NCBI GenBank assembly: GCA_001072465.1
Contig: JVKM01000014.1
Span: 1-64,000 of the forward strand
Reading direction: 5' to 3'
Length of the DNA: 64,000 nucleotides
DNA from: Xylanimonas cellulosilytica
Lineage (GTDB): Bacteria; Actinomycetota; Actinomycetes; Actinomycetales; Actinomycetaceae
In this document: piece by piece, positions 39,097-48,006 of the stretch
Layout of the letters: every line of letters begins with the position of its first letter
Numbering within the stretch: the first letter of the stretch is position 1
Notes under the pieces: model-generated
What the model was told of the DNA's origin: nothing
Databases searched by the model: none
The model's input: the letters and a program-made list of their open reading frames with translations, nothing else
Made by a program: the position numbers and the translations under genes

Positions 39097-39122
39097 AGCA
39101 TAGTCACTTGGTATTCATTGCG

Positions 39123-40592
39123 CTACTCGTGCAGGTGGGGGCCGGTATGCGGGCCCTCTCCCGTGCCGCCGTCGCCGAGGACGCCCCGCGACGCGCGACG
39201 CAGCAGGAAATGGCGGTTCGCGAAGGCCGCACCCACGATGAACGCGATCCAAATCAGCGAATAGACGAGGCCGGGGCGAGTATCGTCCCACATCGCCAGG
39301 ATGACACCCATGCAGCCCATGAACGCCAGGACGATCCAGGCGCTGATCGCGCCGCCGGGGGCCTTGAACTTCGAGGCTGTGTGCAGGTCGGGGCGCTTAC
39401 GCAGGTACACCAGGTAGGACACGACGATGACCACCCACACGCCCATGAACAGCGTGGCCGACACGGAGGTCACCAGTGTGAAGGCCGCGGAGATCGAACC
39501 GCCCATCCCCATGATGACGATGCCCGACAGGAGGCACACGCAGGACAGGAACAGGGCGTTGAGGGGCACATGGTGGCTGGACAGGCGGGCGAAGACACCG
39601 GGCGCCTGCTCCTGGCGGGCCAGGCCGTAGAGCATGCGCGAGGTGGAGTAGATGCCCGAGTTCGCGCTCGACGCGGCCGAGGAGAGGACCACCAGGTTGA
39701 CGATCGTGGCCGCGGCACCCAGGCCAGTCAGCGAGAACATCGTGACGAAGGGGGACTTCTCGGGGCTCACCTGATCCCAGGGGGTCACCATCATGATGGC
39801 CGCGAGCGCCGCCACGTAGAAGAGCATGATGCGAACGGGAATGGAATTGACGGCCTTGGGAAGGGTGTTGTCCGGGTCATCGGTCTCGGCGACTGTCGTG
39901 CCGACCATCTCGATGCCAATGAAGGCGAAGAGGGCGATCTGGAAGCCGCCGAGGAAGCCGATGAATCCGGTCGGGAAGAAGCCGCCATGGCTCCACAGGT
40001 TCGAGACCGCGGCCGCTGTGCCCTCCTCGTCAACCGTGCCCATGGCGACCATGCCGAAACCGACGATGACCAGGGCAATGATCGCGACGATCTTGACAAG
40101 CGCGAACCAGAATTCCGTCTCGCCGAAGGCCTTGACCGTCATGGCGTTGAGGGCGAAGAGCAGCAGCGTCGTCGCACCGATGGGGATCCACGCGGGCAGG
40201 TCCGGCCACCAGAAGTGCGTGTAGCCGGTGATCGCGATCATGTCGGCAACGCCGGTGACCACCCAGCACGCCCAGTAGGTCCACCCCGTCACGAAGCCGG
40301 CCCACGGGCCGATGAGGTCGCGGGCGATGTCCGCGAAGGTCGCGTACTTGTGGTCGGAGAGCAGCAGCTCGCCGAGGGTGCGCATGAACAGGAAGAGGAC
40401 CGCGCCGATGATCATGTAGACCAGCAGAATCGAGGGGCCCGCGACGGAGATCGTCTTACCCGATCCCATGAATAGGCCCGTGCCGATCGCGCCACCGATG
40501 GCGATCAGCTGAATGTGGCGGTTTTTCAGCGTGCGCTGGAGCTTTTCGCCACCCTGATGGGGCTCACCATGTTCGACGTTCTCAACTGTCAT
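39123..40592 (-). CDS. Amino-acid permease, CycA-like (D-Ala/D-Ser/Gly)
   Basis: A 489-aa APC-superfamily permease with 12 hydrophobic segments. The TM1 unwinding motif is AIGGAIGTGLFMGSG. The sequence GEPHQGGEKLQRTLKNRHIQ before TM1 and AFIGIEMVGTT in TM6 fit the AAT family, most like D-serine/D-alanine/glycine transporters. It imports amino acids by proton symport. AAGGAA precedes ATG 40592. The substrate call is by resemblance only. Confidence 0.85.
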   Translation of the reverse strand: MTVENVEHGEPHQGGEKLQRTLKNRHIQLIAIGGAIGTGLFMGSGKTISVAGPSILLVYMIIGAVLFLFMRTLGELLLSDHKYATFADIARDLIGPWAGFVTGWTYWACWVVTGVADMIAITGYTHFWWPDLPAWIPIGATTLLLFALNAMTVKAFGETEFWFALVKIVAIIALVIVGFGMVAMGTVDEEGTAAAVSNLWSHGGFFPTGFIGFLGGFQIALFAFIGIEMVGTTVAETDDPDNTLPKAVNSIPVRIMLFYVAALAAIMMVTPWDQVSPEKSPFVTMFSLTGLGAAATIVNLVVLSSAASSANSGIYSTSRMLYGLARQEQAPGVFARLSSHHVPLNALFLSCVCLLSGIVIMGMGGSISAAFTLVTSVSATLFMGVWVVIVVSYLVYLRKRPDLHTASKFKAPGGAISAWIVLAFMGCMGVILAMWDDTRPGLVYSLIWIAFIVGAAFANRHFLLRRASRGVLGDGGTGEGPHTGPHLHE

Positions 40593-40740
40593 CGTTATTC
40601 CTTCCGCCAGCTCCCATCCCGGGGGCGCTTTTGCGCGGTCTTTGCGCGCTCTCGCGAAGCGCTTGACTATCCAACGCTACCGCACAGGTAGGCGCATGAC
40701 CGAATCCAGAGCTACGCATGGCAGAGGCCGCGCATTCAAG

Positions 40741-40754
40741 TTAGGTTTGCCTTA
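40741..40754 (+). promoter_or_regulatory. Candidate DtxR/IdeR iron box
   Basis: TTAGGTTTGCCTTA overlaps the ATG of the DUF2218 gene and matches the first half of the DtxR/IdeR consensus (TTAGGTTAGSCTAACC) closely. Iron-dependent repression is likely. Confidence 0.6.
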
Positions 40755-41248
40755 TGACGCAGAATTCGACGCCTTCGACGGGCGAGACCGCCACCCCCTC
40801 AACGGCCGAGGCCTCGTACCCCCTGATCTCCGTGGCCACGGTTACCACCGAGCGTGCCGCACGCTACGGCAAGCAGCTGGTGAGCCACATGGCACACAAG
40901 ATCACGGGCTCCTGGGACGAGGAGGCGGGCAACGGATACCTGCTGTTCGACCGCGAGGGTCCGATCCTGGGGCGTTTCGACGTGATCGCGTCGGCGTCTG
41001 ATCTGAGGCTTGAGCTGCGCACGGAGCCCGAGCGCGCCGATCGCCTCGAATTCATCGTCGGCATCCACCTGGCGCGCTTCGGCGCACGCGACAGCCTCAC
41101 TATTTCATGGGAGCGCACCGACGACAGCGAAGGTTCGACGCAGGGCCCCCTCACCCCCGAAGAGGTCGAGGCGCACGCCCGCGCCAAGAAGGCCGCCCGC
41201 GAGGCGGCGGCGCGAGAGGCGGCGCAAGAGGCCGGGCACGCGGAGTAG
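40754..41248 (+). CDS. DUF2218 family protein
   Basis: A 164-aa soluble protein. Residues about 25-120 fit DUF2218 (RYGKQLVSHMAHK, FVVDR-like FDREG, LEFIVGIHLARFGARDSLTI). DUF2218 genes often sit beside siderophore-interaction genes in Actinomycetota, and the iron box over the start fits that. The last 35 residues are an Ala/Glu/Arg helix. No catalytic motif seen. Confidence 0.85.
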   Translation: MTQNSTPSTGETATPSTAEASYPLISVATVTTERAARYGKQLVSHMAHKITGSWDEEAGNGYLLFDREGPILGRFDVIASASDLRLELRTEPERADRLEFIVGIHLARFGARDSLTISWERTDDSEGSTQGPLTPEEVEAHARAKKAAREAAAREAAQEAGHAE

Positions 41249-41329
41249 TCGCAGCGCTCGCGGAGAACTAGGACCGGCGGGGCACCCACGCACGGCACGC
41301 GCGGCGCACTAGGCGAGACACTGTGCTCG

Positions 41330-41373
41330 GCATCCGGGCACGCGACATCCGGGCACGCGACATCCGGGCACGC
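41330..41373. repeat. 15-bp tandem repeat, three units
   Basis: Three head-to-tail GACATCCGGGCACGC units (the first has one change). It sits in the 796-base gene-free gap 41249-42044, which otherwise holds only dispersed repeats. Confidence 0.9.
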
Positions 41374-41385
41374 AGCAGGCCCATC

Positions 41386-41499
41386 AATTCCGCACGCAAT
41401 TCCCCGACGGCCGGACGCGTTAACGCCTCAAAAACCGCAGAATTTCAATGTTCTGACTTAAAACATTGAAACAATCGCAGGGGAATTACGTGCGAAATT
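41386..41499 (+). repeat. Palindromic GCACGTAATTCC element, copy 1
   Basis: 114 bases with about 20-bp terminal inverted repeats (AATTCCGCACGCAATTCCCC against the complement of GGGGAATTACGTGCGAAATT, 18 of 20) and an inner perfect stem TTTCAATGTT / AACATTGAAA (41443-41452, 41462-41471). It encodes nothing and could fold as one long double hairpin. Confidence 0.85.
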
Positions 41500-41564
41500 T
41501 CGGGGCACTGACGCCCGCTCCCGGCAGATGTCGATACAGCTCCCCCCACCATTCAGCACCGGGA

Positions 41565-41641
41565 GGCATTGCACTACTTAGCAGGGCATTGCACTAGCTA
41601 CTATCCAGTGCAATGCTCCCCTAGCTAGCGCATTGCTCCCC
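41565..41641. repeat. GCATTGCACTA intergenic repeat, copy 2
   Basis: Direct-orientation match to the 11446-11565 repeat over about 75 bases, including GCATTGCACTACTTAGC exactly. Confidence 0.8.
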
Positions 41642-41683
41642 GCTCACTCCTCCAGGTGAGCAAAGGTTCAACACGATCGGGAA

Positions 41684-41767
41684 CATTCCACCTCATCGGG
41701 AAGATTCCACCCGATCAGAAGGGGTTGAATCTTCCCGATCGGGTGTAACACCCCATCGGTAACAAGC
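41684..41767 (-). repeat. GATCGGG intergenic repeat, copy 2 (inverted)
   Basis: Reverse-complement match of 11623-11706; the central 60 or so bases are nearly identical. The two copies form an inverted pair 30 kb apart. Confidence 0.85.
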
Positions 41768-41829
41768 TAGGCCGCGGCGAACGTCCGGCGGCCCGCAGCC
41801 AACGCCGCACCACCGTCCCCACATTCACC

Positions 41830-41943
41830 AATTCCGCACGTAATTCCCTGACCACCGAACGTGTTAGCGTCTCAAAAACCGCAGAATTCCAACGTTCTGA
41901 CTCAAAAAGTTGAAACACTCACGGGGGAATTACGTGCGAAATT
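41830..41943 (+). repeat. Palindromic GCACGTAATTCC element, copy 2
   Basis: 114 bases, the same length and orientation as copy 1, with the shared core CTCAAAAACCGCAGAATT and the same terminal inverted repeats. Copies 1 and 2 bracket the two other repeat families in this gap. Confidence 0.85.
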
Positions 41944-42044
41944 TGGGGACGATCGCCGGAATCACGACATACCCAGCGACCACGCACACACACCGCAACG
42001 ACAACCGCCGACATCAACGGATGCCAGCGCGGAAACTCAGACGC

Positions 42045-42524
42045 TCAGCGGCCCTCGAGGTAGTTCTTCGCGGCATGCAGGACCTGCTCCCACATGCCGA
42101 GCTCGTCATCGTACGCCTGGCGGGCCTCGGCCTCGTCGTCGGAGACCGACGCCAGACCCGACTCCTCCACGTGGATGGCGACGCCGCCGCGCTCCTCGGA
42201 CAGGGAGACCTCGATGCGGGTCGCGTACTCGTCCGGAAGCTCGTCGTCGGCCAGCGGGTACCAGCGGAAGGCGACGACATCCATCGGATCCTCGTCGGCC
42301 TTTTCGATCAGCCAGTCGCCGGCGTCCGGGTCGCTCACGCGATAGATGCCGTCGTCCCCGAGCGTCACCTCGTGGTCACCCAGCGGGCCGTCGTTGACCC
42401 ACCAGCCCGGCTCCGACACGAGCGCCCACGCGGCCTCAATGTCGCAGTCCACGACCACGTCGGTCTCGACGCGATCCAGGTCGTCCTCAACGTCGGCGTC
42501 AGAAGTCATGTCAAAGAAGCTCAT
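42045..42524 (-). CDS. SRPBCC (AHSA1/START-like) protein
   Basis: A 159-aa acidic protein with the SRPBCC/helix-grip pattern: VETDVVVDCDIEAAWALVSE, a central VVAFRWYP strand, and a C-terminal amphipathic helix ending NYLEGR. Likely a small-ligand-binding or stress protein. ATG 42524 has TACCGT 6 nt upstream and no ribosome site, suggesting a leaderless transcript. Stands alone next to the repeat block. Confidence 0.75.
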   Translation of the reverse strand: MSFFDMTSDADVEDDLDRVETDVVVDCDIEAAWALVSEPGWWVNDGPLGDHEVTLGDDGIYRVSDPDAGDWLIEKADEDPMDVVAFRWYPLADDELPDEYATRIEVSLSEERGGVAIHVEESGLASVSDDEAEARQAYDDELGMWEQVLHAAKNYLEGR

Positions 42525-42697
42525 ACACCAACGGTACCGGGTCGGACGCTCCCAGGCACGCGAATGGACACCCCAACGCGCGCCCGTTTGCGCACGTCGG
42601 CAAGCACCCCATCAGTCATGGGAAGAGGGCCCCGTGCGAGCACTTCCGTACACACATGCACGAGGCATTGGAACGCCGCGTTGCTCGCGCGCATACG

Positions 42698-42749
42698 ACG
42701 AGGCCGTGGCCAGCCTCGCGGGGAAGCGAGAGTCGGCCACGGCCTCGTC
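42698..42749 (-). terminator. Terminator built from an inverted pair of the 14-base motif
   Basis: GACGAGGCCGTGGCC (42698-42712) pairs perfectly with GGCCACGGCCTCGTC (42735-42749); an inner CTCGC/GCGAG stem extends it. It follows the DUF2249 stop at 42763. Confidence 0.85.
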
Positions 42750-42762
42750 GTGTCAAAGAGCC

Positions 42763-43365
42763 TCAGGCGAGACGCGTGATGCGGTAGCGCCAATCCACGG
42801 GGCCAACCTCGAGGGTCTCCACGCGGTAGTGCTGCTCGGAATCCTGCAGGTGCGCAAACAGCGGCTCGGGCTGGTGGGGCGCGCAGATCTGGATGTTCTC
42901 GCCGACGGGCAGGTTGTCGACCGCGGCGAAGAGGACCGCGTGGCGCACGACTCGGGGGATCGAGTGGATGACCAGCTCGTCCGCGCCCGGGCGGTGGATG
43001 ACGCCGGCGCCGCCAGCGTGGACGTTGCCCGCGGAGGGGGCGCCGTCACCGCAGCCGCAGCCACCGGCCGTGGAGGCGATGGGCTCGGCGGCCATCTCGT
43101 GGGGACGCTCGGCGGGGGCATCATGTCCGCCACAGCCGCAACCAGCGTGCTCGGCGGGGGCCTCGGCAGCCTCAGCGGCATGGCCGTGGCCGCCACCGTG
43201 GCCGTGTCCGCCGCAGCCGCAGCCGCCCTGCTCGGGGGCCTGCTCGGCGACGGCCTGCTCGGCGCGCGCCTCCTTACCTTCGCCACCACAGCCGCACCCG
43301 CAGCCGCCATCCTTGGAGGGGACGGTGTTGGCATCGACCAGCTTGAACATCTGACGGTCAGTCAT
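42763..43365 (-). CDS. DUF2249 protein with repeated GCGCG metal-binding-like motifs
   Basis: A 200-aa protein. Residues 1-110 contain four Gly-Cys-Gly-Cys-Gly clusters (GGCGCGCGG, GGCGCGGHGHGGGHGH, AGCGCGGH, GGCGCGDG) with His-rich spacers and Glu/Ala linkers; this looks like a soft-metal-binding tail. Residues about 118-200 fit DUF2249 (ELVIHSIPR, HQPEPLFAHLQ), a small domain linked to nitrogen-oxide or respiratory metabolism in other bacteria. An AAGGA-type ribosome site precedes ATG 43365. The function of this combination is not known to me. Confidence 0.8.
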   Translation of the reverse strand: MTDRQMFKLVDANTVPSKDGGCGCGCGGEGKEARAEQAVAEQAPEQGGCGCGGHGHGGGHGHAAEAAEAPAEHAGCGCGGHDAPAERPHEMAAEPIASTAGGCGCGDGAPSAGNVHAGGAGVIHRPGADELVIHSIPRVVRHAVLFAAVDNLPVGENIQICAPHQPEPLFAHLQDSEQHYRVETLEVGPVDWRYRITRLA

Positions 43366-43447
43366 GTCTTTTCCTTATCCTTCGGCCCGACGGGCCATTT
43401 CAGCGAACCTTACCCAGTGTAGGCATGCCTCAGCCGCGCACGCGCGT

Positions 43448-43903
43448 TCACTTAATGAGGAACTCGGCCTCGACCTCGACGCTGACGTTGAGGGGCAGCG
43501 CGGCGACGCCCACGGCGCTGCGCGCGTGCTGGCTGCCGAAGATCTCGCCGAACAGCTCGGAAGCGCCGTTGATGACGCCGGCCTGGCCGTAGAAGTCGGG
43601 GCGCGAGGACACGAAGCCCACGACCTTCACGACGCCCGCGAGGTTGTCGATGCCGCCCGCGACGGAGGCCGCCGCGGCCAGGGCGTTGAGGGCGCACACG
43701 CGCGCCGCGTCCTTGGCATCCTCGGGGTCCGCGCCGTCCTCGCCGACCGCGCCGATGCACACGGGCTCGCCGTTCACGACGGGAATCTGGCCGGAGGTGC
43801 GCACGACGCCACGGTCGATGACGGCCGGCACGTACGCGGCGACGGGGGTGGCGACGGCGGGCAGTTCGAGGCCGAGCTCGGCGAGCTTCTCGGAGGGCAG
43901 CAT
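43448..43903 (-). CDS. RidA/YjgF family protein
   Basis: A 151-aa protein of the RidA fold, which hydrolyses reactive enamines and imines from amino-acid metabolism. RTSGQIPVVNG early and the C-terminal strand region SAVGVAALPLNVSVEVEAEF fit the YjgF subfamily; the usual catalytic Arg near 105 of canonical RidA is replaced by Val in the ARSAVGVAALP motif, so it may belong to a Rid group without deaminase activity. An AAAGGA ribosome site precedes ATG 43903. Its 5' leader carries the palindrome at 43926-43945. Confidence 0.85.
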   Translation of the reverse strand: MLPSEKLAELGLELPAVATPVAAYVPAVIDRGVVRTSGQIPVVNGEPVCIGAVGEDGADPEDAKDAARVCALNALAAAASVAGGIDNLAGVVKVVGFVSSRPDFYGQAGVINGASELFGEIFGSQHARSAVGVAALPLNVSVEVEAEFLIK

Positions 43904-43925
43904 GAGGGGTCCTTTCGTTGTGATC

Positions 43926-43945
43926 GACGAGGCCGGGGCCTCGTC
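43926..43945. repeat. Palindromic pair of the GACGAGGCCGGGGC motif
   Basis: GACGAGGCC and GGCCTCGTC separated by two bases, a near-perfect 20-bp palindrome in the leader of ridA. Confidence 0.85.
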
Positions 43946-44050
43946 CTCCGGTTCCAGTTTAGTTGCGCTGATCCCGGGGGTGGCAAGTGAGGGTGCGGGT
44001 GTGAGATACCGGCTGGGGCCTCAGCGAAAAAGACGCGATGCAGGCATGCG

Positions 44051-44084
44051 TGCGCCCCGCGTGTCGACAATCACGCGGGGCGCA
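44051..44084 (-). terminator. Terminator of the carbohydrate-binding lipoprotein gene
   Basis: Perfect 13-bp stem TGCGCCCCGCGTG (44051-44063) / CACGCGGGGCGCA (44072-44084), loop 8, just after the stop at 44099. Confidence 0.85.
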
Positions 44085-44098
44085 CTATTCAGGAAGCC

Positions 44099-46021
44099 TC
44101 AGCCCTGGGGAGCGGCCGGGGGCTGACCGCCCTGTCCCGGACCGCCCGCCGGGGGCTGACCGCCAGCCGGCGGCTGGCCACCCTGTTCCGGACCGCCAGC
44201 CGGGGGCTGTCCGCCCATCCCCATGCCGCCGCCCTGGCCGGCGGTCGCCTCTGTGGCGGTGCCGTCGACGCTCACCGTGTAGGTGGAGCCGTTGGTCATG
44301 CCGGAGGTCGAGTAGATGACGTTACCGAAGGCCTTCAGCGAGGTGTAGGTGCCCAGAACCGAACCGGAGGAGTCGGTGATCGTCACCGTGGATCCGGCGG
44401 AGCCGGTCGCGGAGGCGGAAACCCAGCCCTGGCCGTCGGTCGTGGTCGGCGTCTCCACCATCTCGTTGGTCGCGAAGGCGATGACCGTGCCACCCGTGAT
44501 GCTCATGGCACCGTTGCTGTCCAGGGCGCCGTTCGCGCCGGACGCCGGGCCGTAGACGGTCGTCGTGCCGCCGCTGATGGTCAGCGAGCCGTTGGAGTCG
44601 AGGCCGTCGCCGTTCGCGTTGACGGTCACGGTGCCACCGCTGATGGTGAGCTGCTCGCCGGTGTCCTCCATCGAGCCGCCGCCGTCACCCATGCCACCGG
44701 GGCCCATCTGCTGGGTGGTCGTGGTGGTGTCGGTGGTGGTCGTATCGGAGCTGGATTCGGCGACTGCGGCCAGGCCGGCCTCGACCGTGATCGAGCCCGA
44801 GGCGTTGATGCCGTCGTCGCTCGAGGTCAGGTCGACGGTGCCGTCGGAGATCGTGATGAGGCCACCCTCGAGGGCCTCGTTCGACTGCGTGACGGTCACG
44901 GTTGCACCATCGAGGACGGCCGCAACCTCGGTGTGCACGCCATCGTCGCCGGAGGCGGCGGTGATCGTGCCGGAGCTCAGGCGCAGGGCGCCGTTGGAGT
45001 GGATGGCGTCATCCCCGGCGTCGATGCTGGTCGTGCCGCCGTCGACGATGATGTAGGTCTGAGCCTTGATGCCCTTGGTCGAGCCCGAGGAGGGCTTGCC
45101 GGCCGAGGCGCCGCCGCCCGAGGTGATCGACAGGGTGCCGCCGGTAATGATCGCGTCGGTGTACGCGTCGATGCCGTCGCCGCCCGAGGTCAGGGTGACG
45201 GTGCCGTCCACGATGGACACGTAGCCCTTGGTGTCGTCGTTGTCCTGGTCGGACTTGAGGGCGTCGCCGCCGGAGTTCACGGTGACGGTGCCGCCGGCAA
45301 TCGTCAGGGAGTCCTTGCCGCGCAGGCCGTCATCCGAGGCGGTGGCGTTGATCGTGCCGCTCAGGACGTAGAGGTCGTCCTTGGAGGTGATCGCATCCGA
45401 GGCGCCGGAGGTCACGTTGAGCGTGCCCGAGCCGGTGATCGTCAGGTCCATGTCGGCGTAGATCGCGGCGTTCGCGTCCTCGGTGCCGGTGTAGGTGCCG
45501 TCGGTGATCGTCGACGTGCCCTCGAGGGACAGGACGAGGTCGTCGCCGCTTGTCGCCTCAATCGCGGCGCCCGTCGAGGAGGTGATGGTCGCGTTGTCGA
45601 GAATCAGGACGACCTGGTCCTCAGCTCCCGCGGCCACGACGACCTTGCCGGTGAAGGAGCCGCTGAGCTTGTAGACGCCGGCCTTGGAGATGGTCAGCAC
45701 GCCGTCGCTCACGCTCACGGCGTCGGACGAGGAGGTCGCGGTCGTGCCGCTGAGCGTCACGTCGACGGCGTCCGAGGCCTTCCAGTCGCTGTCCTTCACG
45801 TAGGAGGCCTTCGCGTTCGAGGCCAGGGCGTCGGCCGCGGTGGGCGGCGCGGTCATGTCGCCGTTGGTGCCGGCGGCCGCGACGGTCGCGGTGGCCGTGG
45901 TGGAGCCGGAGCCGGAGGAGGTCACGCCCGAGGAGATGCAGGCTCCCAGCGCGAGGGTTCCGACGAGGGCGATCGCGCCGATCGTCCGGGCGGGGGTCCA
46001 GATTTTCTGCAGGGCTTTCAT
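44099..46021 (-). CDS. Carbohydrate-binding-domain lipoprotein (Cthe_2159/PF14262-like)
   Basis: A 640-aa surface lipoprotein: lipobox LALGAC (Cys28), then a long right-handed beta-helix-like series of GGTVTV/SGDDGI repeats as in the Cthe_2159 polygalacturonate-binding family, and a Gly/Pro/Gln-rich C-terminus (GGQPPAGG repeats). It is first in the direction of transcription after the VTC and DUF4956 genes; this trio is a recurrent group in Gram-positive bacteria, often with CotH. It probably coats or binds an acidic polymer at the surface. The start has only a weak ribosome site. Confidence 0.85.
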   Translation of the reverse strand: MKALQKIWTPARTIGAIALVGTLALGACISSGVTSSGSGSTTATATVAAAGTNGDMTAPPTAADALASNAKASYVKDSDWKASDAVDVTLSGTTATSSSDAVSVSDGVLTISKAGVYKLSGSFTGKVVVAAGAEDQVVLILDNATITSSTGAAIEATSGDDLVLSLEGTSTITDGTYTGTEDANAAIYADMDLTITGSGTLNVTSGASDAITSKDDLYVLSGTINATASDDGLRGKDSLTIAGGTVTVNSGGDALKSDQDNDDTKGYVSIVDGTVTLTSGGDGIDAYTDAIITGGTLSITSGGGASAGKPSSGSTKGIKAQTYIIVDGGTTSIDAGDDAIHSNGALRLSSGTITAASGDDGVHTEVAAVLDGATVTVTQSNEALEGGLITISDGTVDLTSSDDGINASGSITVEAGLAAVAESSSDTTTTDTTTTTQQMGPGGMGDGGGSMEDTGEQLTISGGTVTVNANGDGLDSNGSLTISGGTTTVYGPASGANGALDSNGAMSITGGTVIAFATNEMVETPTTTDGQGWVSASATGSAGSTVTITDSSGSVLGTYTSLKAFGNVIYSTSGMTNGSTYTVSVDGTATEATAGQGGGMGMGGQPPAGGPEQGGQPPAGGQPPAGGPGQGGQPPAAPQG

Positions 46022-46118
46022 GTGTCTGTTTCTTTCGTGTGATTAAAGCTTGTGTTTCTTATGCTCAGCGCTTTCGTTTCGCGTTCTGTCGAAACTGCGG
46101 GCGCCGTTATGAGGTCTG

Positions 46119-46940
46119 TCAGGCCGCCATCGCGAGGGGCGCAGAGTGCGCGAGCTCGGGAACCTCCACATATTCGTGAAAGTAGCGATCCAGCGTGCGG
46201 TGCCACTTGTTCGCGGGCAGGTGGTGCATGGCGGCCATCGCGGTCCCGTACTTGGAGATCTTCACGGGGCGCACGCCGCCCTCCCACAGGAGGTGGTCGA
46301 CGATCGAAGGGGTCGCGCCCGACTTCGTTTCGATGATGACCAGGTCGGGGCGAGCAACCTCGGTGCCATCCGTGCGCAGCGAGCGCCACTTCAAGTCGGT
46401 GTCCACCGTCGCGCGTCCCACGCCACCAGGCAGGAGCAGGGTGTTGCGCTCATAGGACCCAGCCAGGACCGGTTCGAGGGCTGGCACCAGGTGGCCATAT
46501 CCCGTCTTCTCAACCTTGCCGGCCACCCACTGGCGGCGCTCACCCGCGAGAGGGGCCCCGGCCTCGTCCCAAGAGATCGGCATGCGCTTCTTGACGGTCA
46601 CGCCGCGCGGGCCGCGGGTCTTGACCTCCAGGAAGGACGCGCCCGACGAGAGGTAGGAGCGGGTGCGGACCTTGAAACGACGGCGGCGCTTGAGCGCAGT
46701 CAGCAGGTACGAATCCATGTCGGGGGTGTCGTAGTAGGTAGAGGCGTAGCCCTGGGAGACCTGGCCGTCGATCTGCAGAACCTTCGTATCCTCAGGGAGG
46801 TGGCTCAAAATCGCCGAGGCCGTGGCCGCGTCCAGCGCGTACTTGCGGTCCACTCGGGTCAGCATCGCCGCGCGCTTATTCAGTTCATCGAGGCCGATCG
46901 CGTCGAGGTCGGCGAGAATCGAGTTCAGGGTGGCGTTCAT
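46119..46940 (-). CDS. VTC-domain (polyphosphate polymerase-like) protein
   Basis: A 273-aa protein with a VTC triphosphate-tunnel fold: RVDRKYALD, YYDTPDMDSYL, KRRRRFKVRTRSY, FLEVKTRG and a late IETKSG supply the basic and acidic tunnel residues. In eukaryotes this domain makes polyphosphate; the bacterial stand-alone form accompanies DUF4956 and CotH/PF14262 proteins. AAGGA lies upstream of ATG 46940. It carries one copy of the 14-base motif (46555-46568) in-frame. Confidence 0.88.
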   Translation of the reverse strand: MNATLNSILADLDAIGLDELNKRAAMLTRVDRKYALDAATASAILSHLPEDTKVLQIDGQVSQGYASTYYDTPDMDSYLLTALKRRRRFKVRTRSYLSSGASFLEVKTRGPRGVTVKKRMPISWDEAGAPLAGERRQWVAGKVEKTGYGHLVPALEPVLAGSYERNTLLLPGGVGRATVDTDLKWRSLRTDGTEVARPDLVIIETKSGATPSIVDHLLWEGGVRPVKISKYGTAMAAMHHLPANKWHRTLDRYFHEYVEVPELAHSAPLAMAA

Positions 46941-46986
46941 GAGTCGTGTCCTTGGTATTGGCAGTCTGCGGGGTGGCGGTTGTGTC

Positions 46987-47036
46987 GGCTGGTGGGCTGG
47001 CGGGCCGGCGGGCTGGTGGGCCAGCGGGCCGGCGGG
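46987..47036. repeat. Short GGCTGGCGGGCC-type tandem repeat
   Basis: About 50 bases of imperfect 8-base GGCTGGTG/GGCGGGCC/GGCCAGCG units between the VTC and DUF4956 genes; a likely slippage-prone spacer. Confidence 0.8.
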
Positions 47037-47579
47037 TCAGGCGACCTTCGAGCGGACGTCCACGAGCGTCAGGTCGTTCACGAGGTCGAGCTTGACGACA
47101 TTCACCGAGGCGACGGACGCGCCGAGGCGCTGCTCGAGGGCGGCCTTCAGCTCGGCGGGGTCGGCGATCGCGCGGTCCAGCTGGACGGTCTGCGAGGTGT
47201 AGCGGCCGAAAACCAGCTTCGAGTCACCGAAGGCCAGGGCCACGAGGATCAGGGCAATGAGGCCACCGAGCAGCGGGGTCACCGCCGAAGACATGCCCGT
47301 CAGCAGGCCAAGGGCCAGCGAGGCGAAGTAGTAGGCGATTTCCGTCTGCGAGATCTGATCCGAACGCAGTCGGATGATCGAGAGAACACCGAAGAGGCCG
47401 AGGCCCAGTCCCGCGCTCACAGTCGAGTTCGCAAGGATGATCGTGACGGCGAGGACGCCGACATTCACACCGAGGAAGGCTGCGACCAGGTCAGCGCGGC
47501 GGTGCCGTGGGAAGTACAGGCCGAACACGAGGGCGGCCATGGCAACCAGGTCAATGGCGATCAGAATCAGGGCGGTCAT
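47037..47579 (-). CDS. DUF4956 membrane protein
   Basis: A 180-aa protein with four membrane helices and a C-terminal soluble domain of about 60 residues. LGLGLFGVLSIIRLRSDQI is the family hallmark. AAGGAG 5 nt upstream fixes ATG 47579; 12 more codons are open but unsupported. With the VTC and PF14262 genes it forms a recognisable three-gene set, suggesting that the soluble and membrane parts act together in making or exporting a charged polymer (inference). Confidence 0.88.
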   Translation of the reverse strand: MTALILIAIDLVAMAALVFGLYFPRHRRADLVAAFLGVNVGVLAVTIILANSTVSAGLGLGLFGVLSIIRLRSDQISQTEIAYYFASLALGLLTGMSSAVTPLLGGLIALILVALAFGDSKLVFGRYTSQTVQLDRAIADPAELKAALEQRLGASVASVNVVKLDLVNDLTLVDVRSKVA

Positions 47580-47874
47580 TGGGATCTCCTTTTGTCGATG
47601 CACCAATTTCCCCACGCGACCCTATGAAGAACCTATGAAGCTCTCATATTTCTCATATGACTTTTGGGAGTGTTGCTGTGAAGCTGTGAATACTGGTGGC
47701 TGGGCGGGCGTTTTTCAGCGTTTTTCTGCGGTTTCTCTCGCTATGAATCCAACGCACTTTTCAATCGCTACACGAGTCGCCAAACCTCCAATCGCCGGAT
47801 CATCGCTCTTGTTCGGCCGGGCTGCTTTGAGTGCCCGTGGGCGGCGGCCCGCCTCATTGATGGTGTTGCTTGTG

Positions 47875-48006
47875 GTCCCACGGGTGTTCCGGGCGCCGGA
47901 GGGCCCGGCCGCCCGCGAGGCTAGGCGATCTCACTTCGTTCGGCGCCGCGCCTCGAAGCCCGCCCGTGCCCTCCGGTCCCTCCGGCGCCCTCCACACCAG
48001 TGGGAC
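47875..48006. repeat. Large GC-rich imperfect palindrome
   Basis: GTCCCA...GGCGCCGGAGGG pairs with CCCTCCGGCGCC...TGGGAC (perfect 12-bp inner stem, 6-bp outer stem), arms near 47875-47910 and 47973-48006. Part of the 1.2-kb gene-free stretch 47580-48751 that is filled with different palindromic elements. Confidence 0.75.

Noticed and set aside
41330..41373. Possible short CRISPR or iteron array
   Set aside because: Three 15-bp head-to-tail units without spacers and no replication gene nearby.
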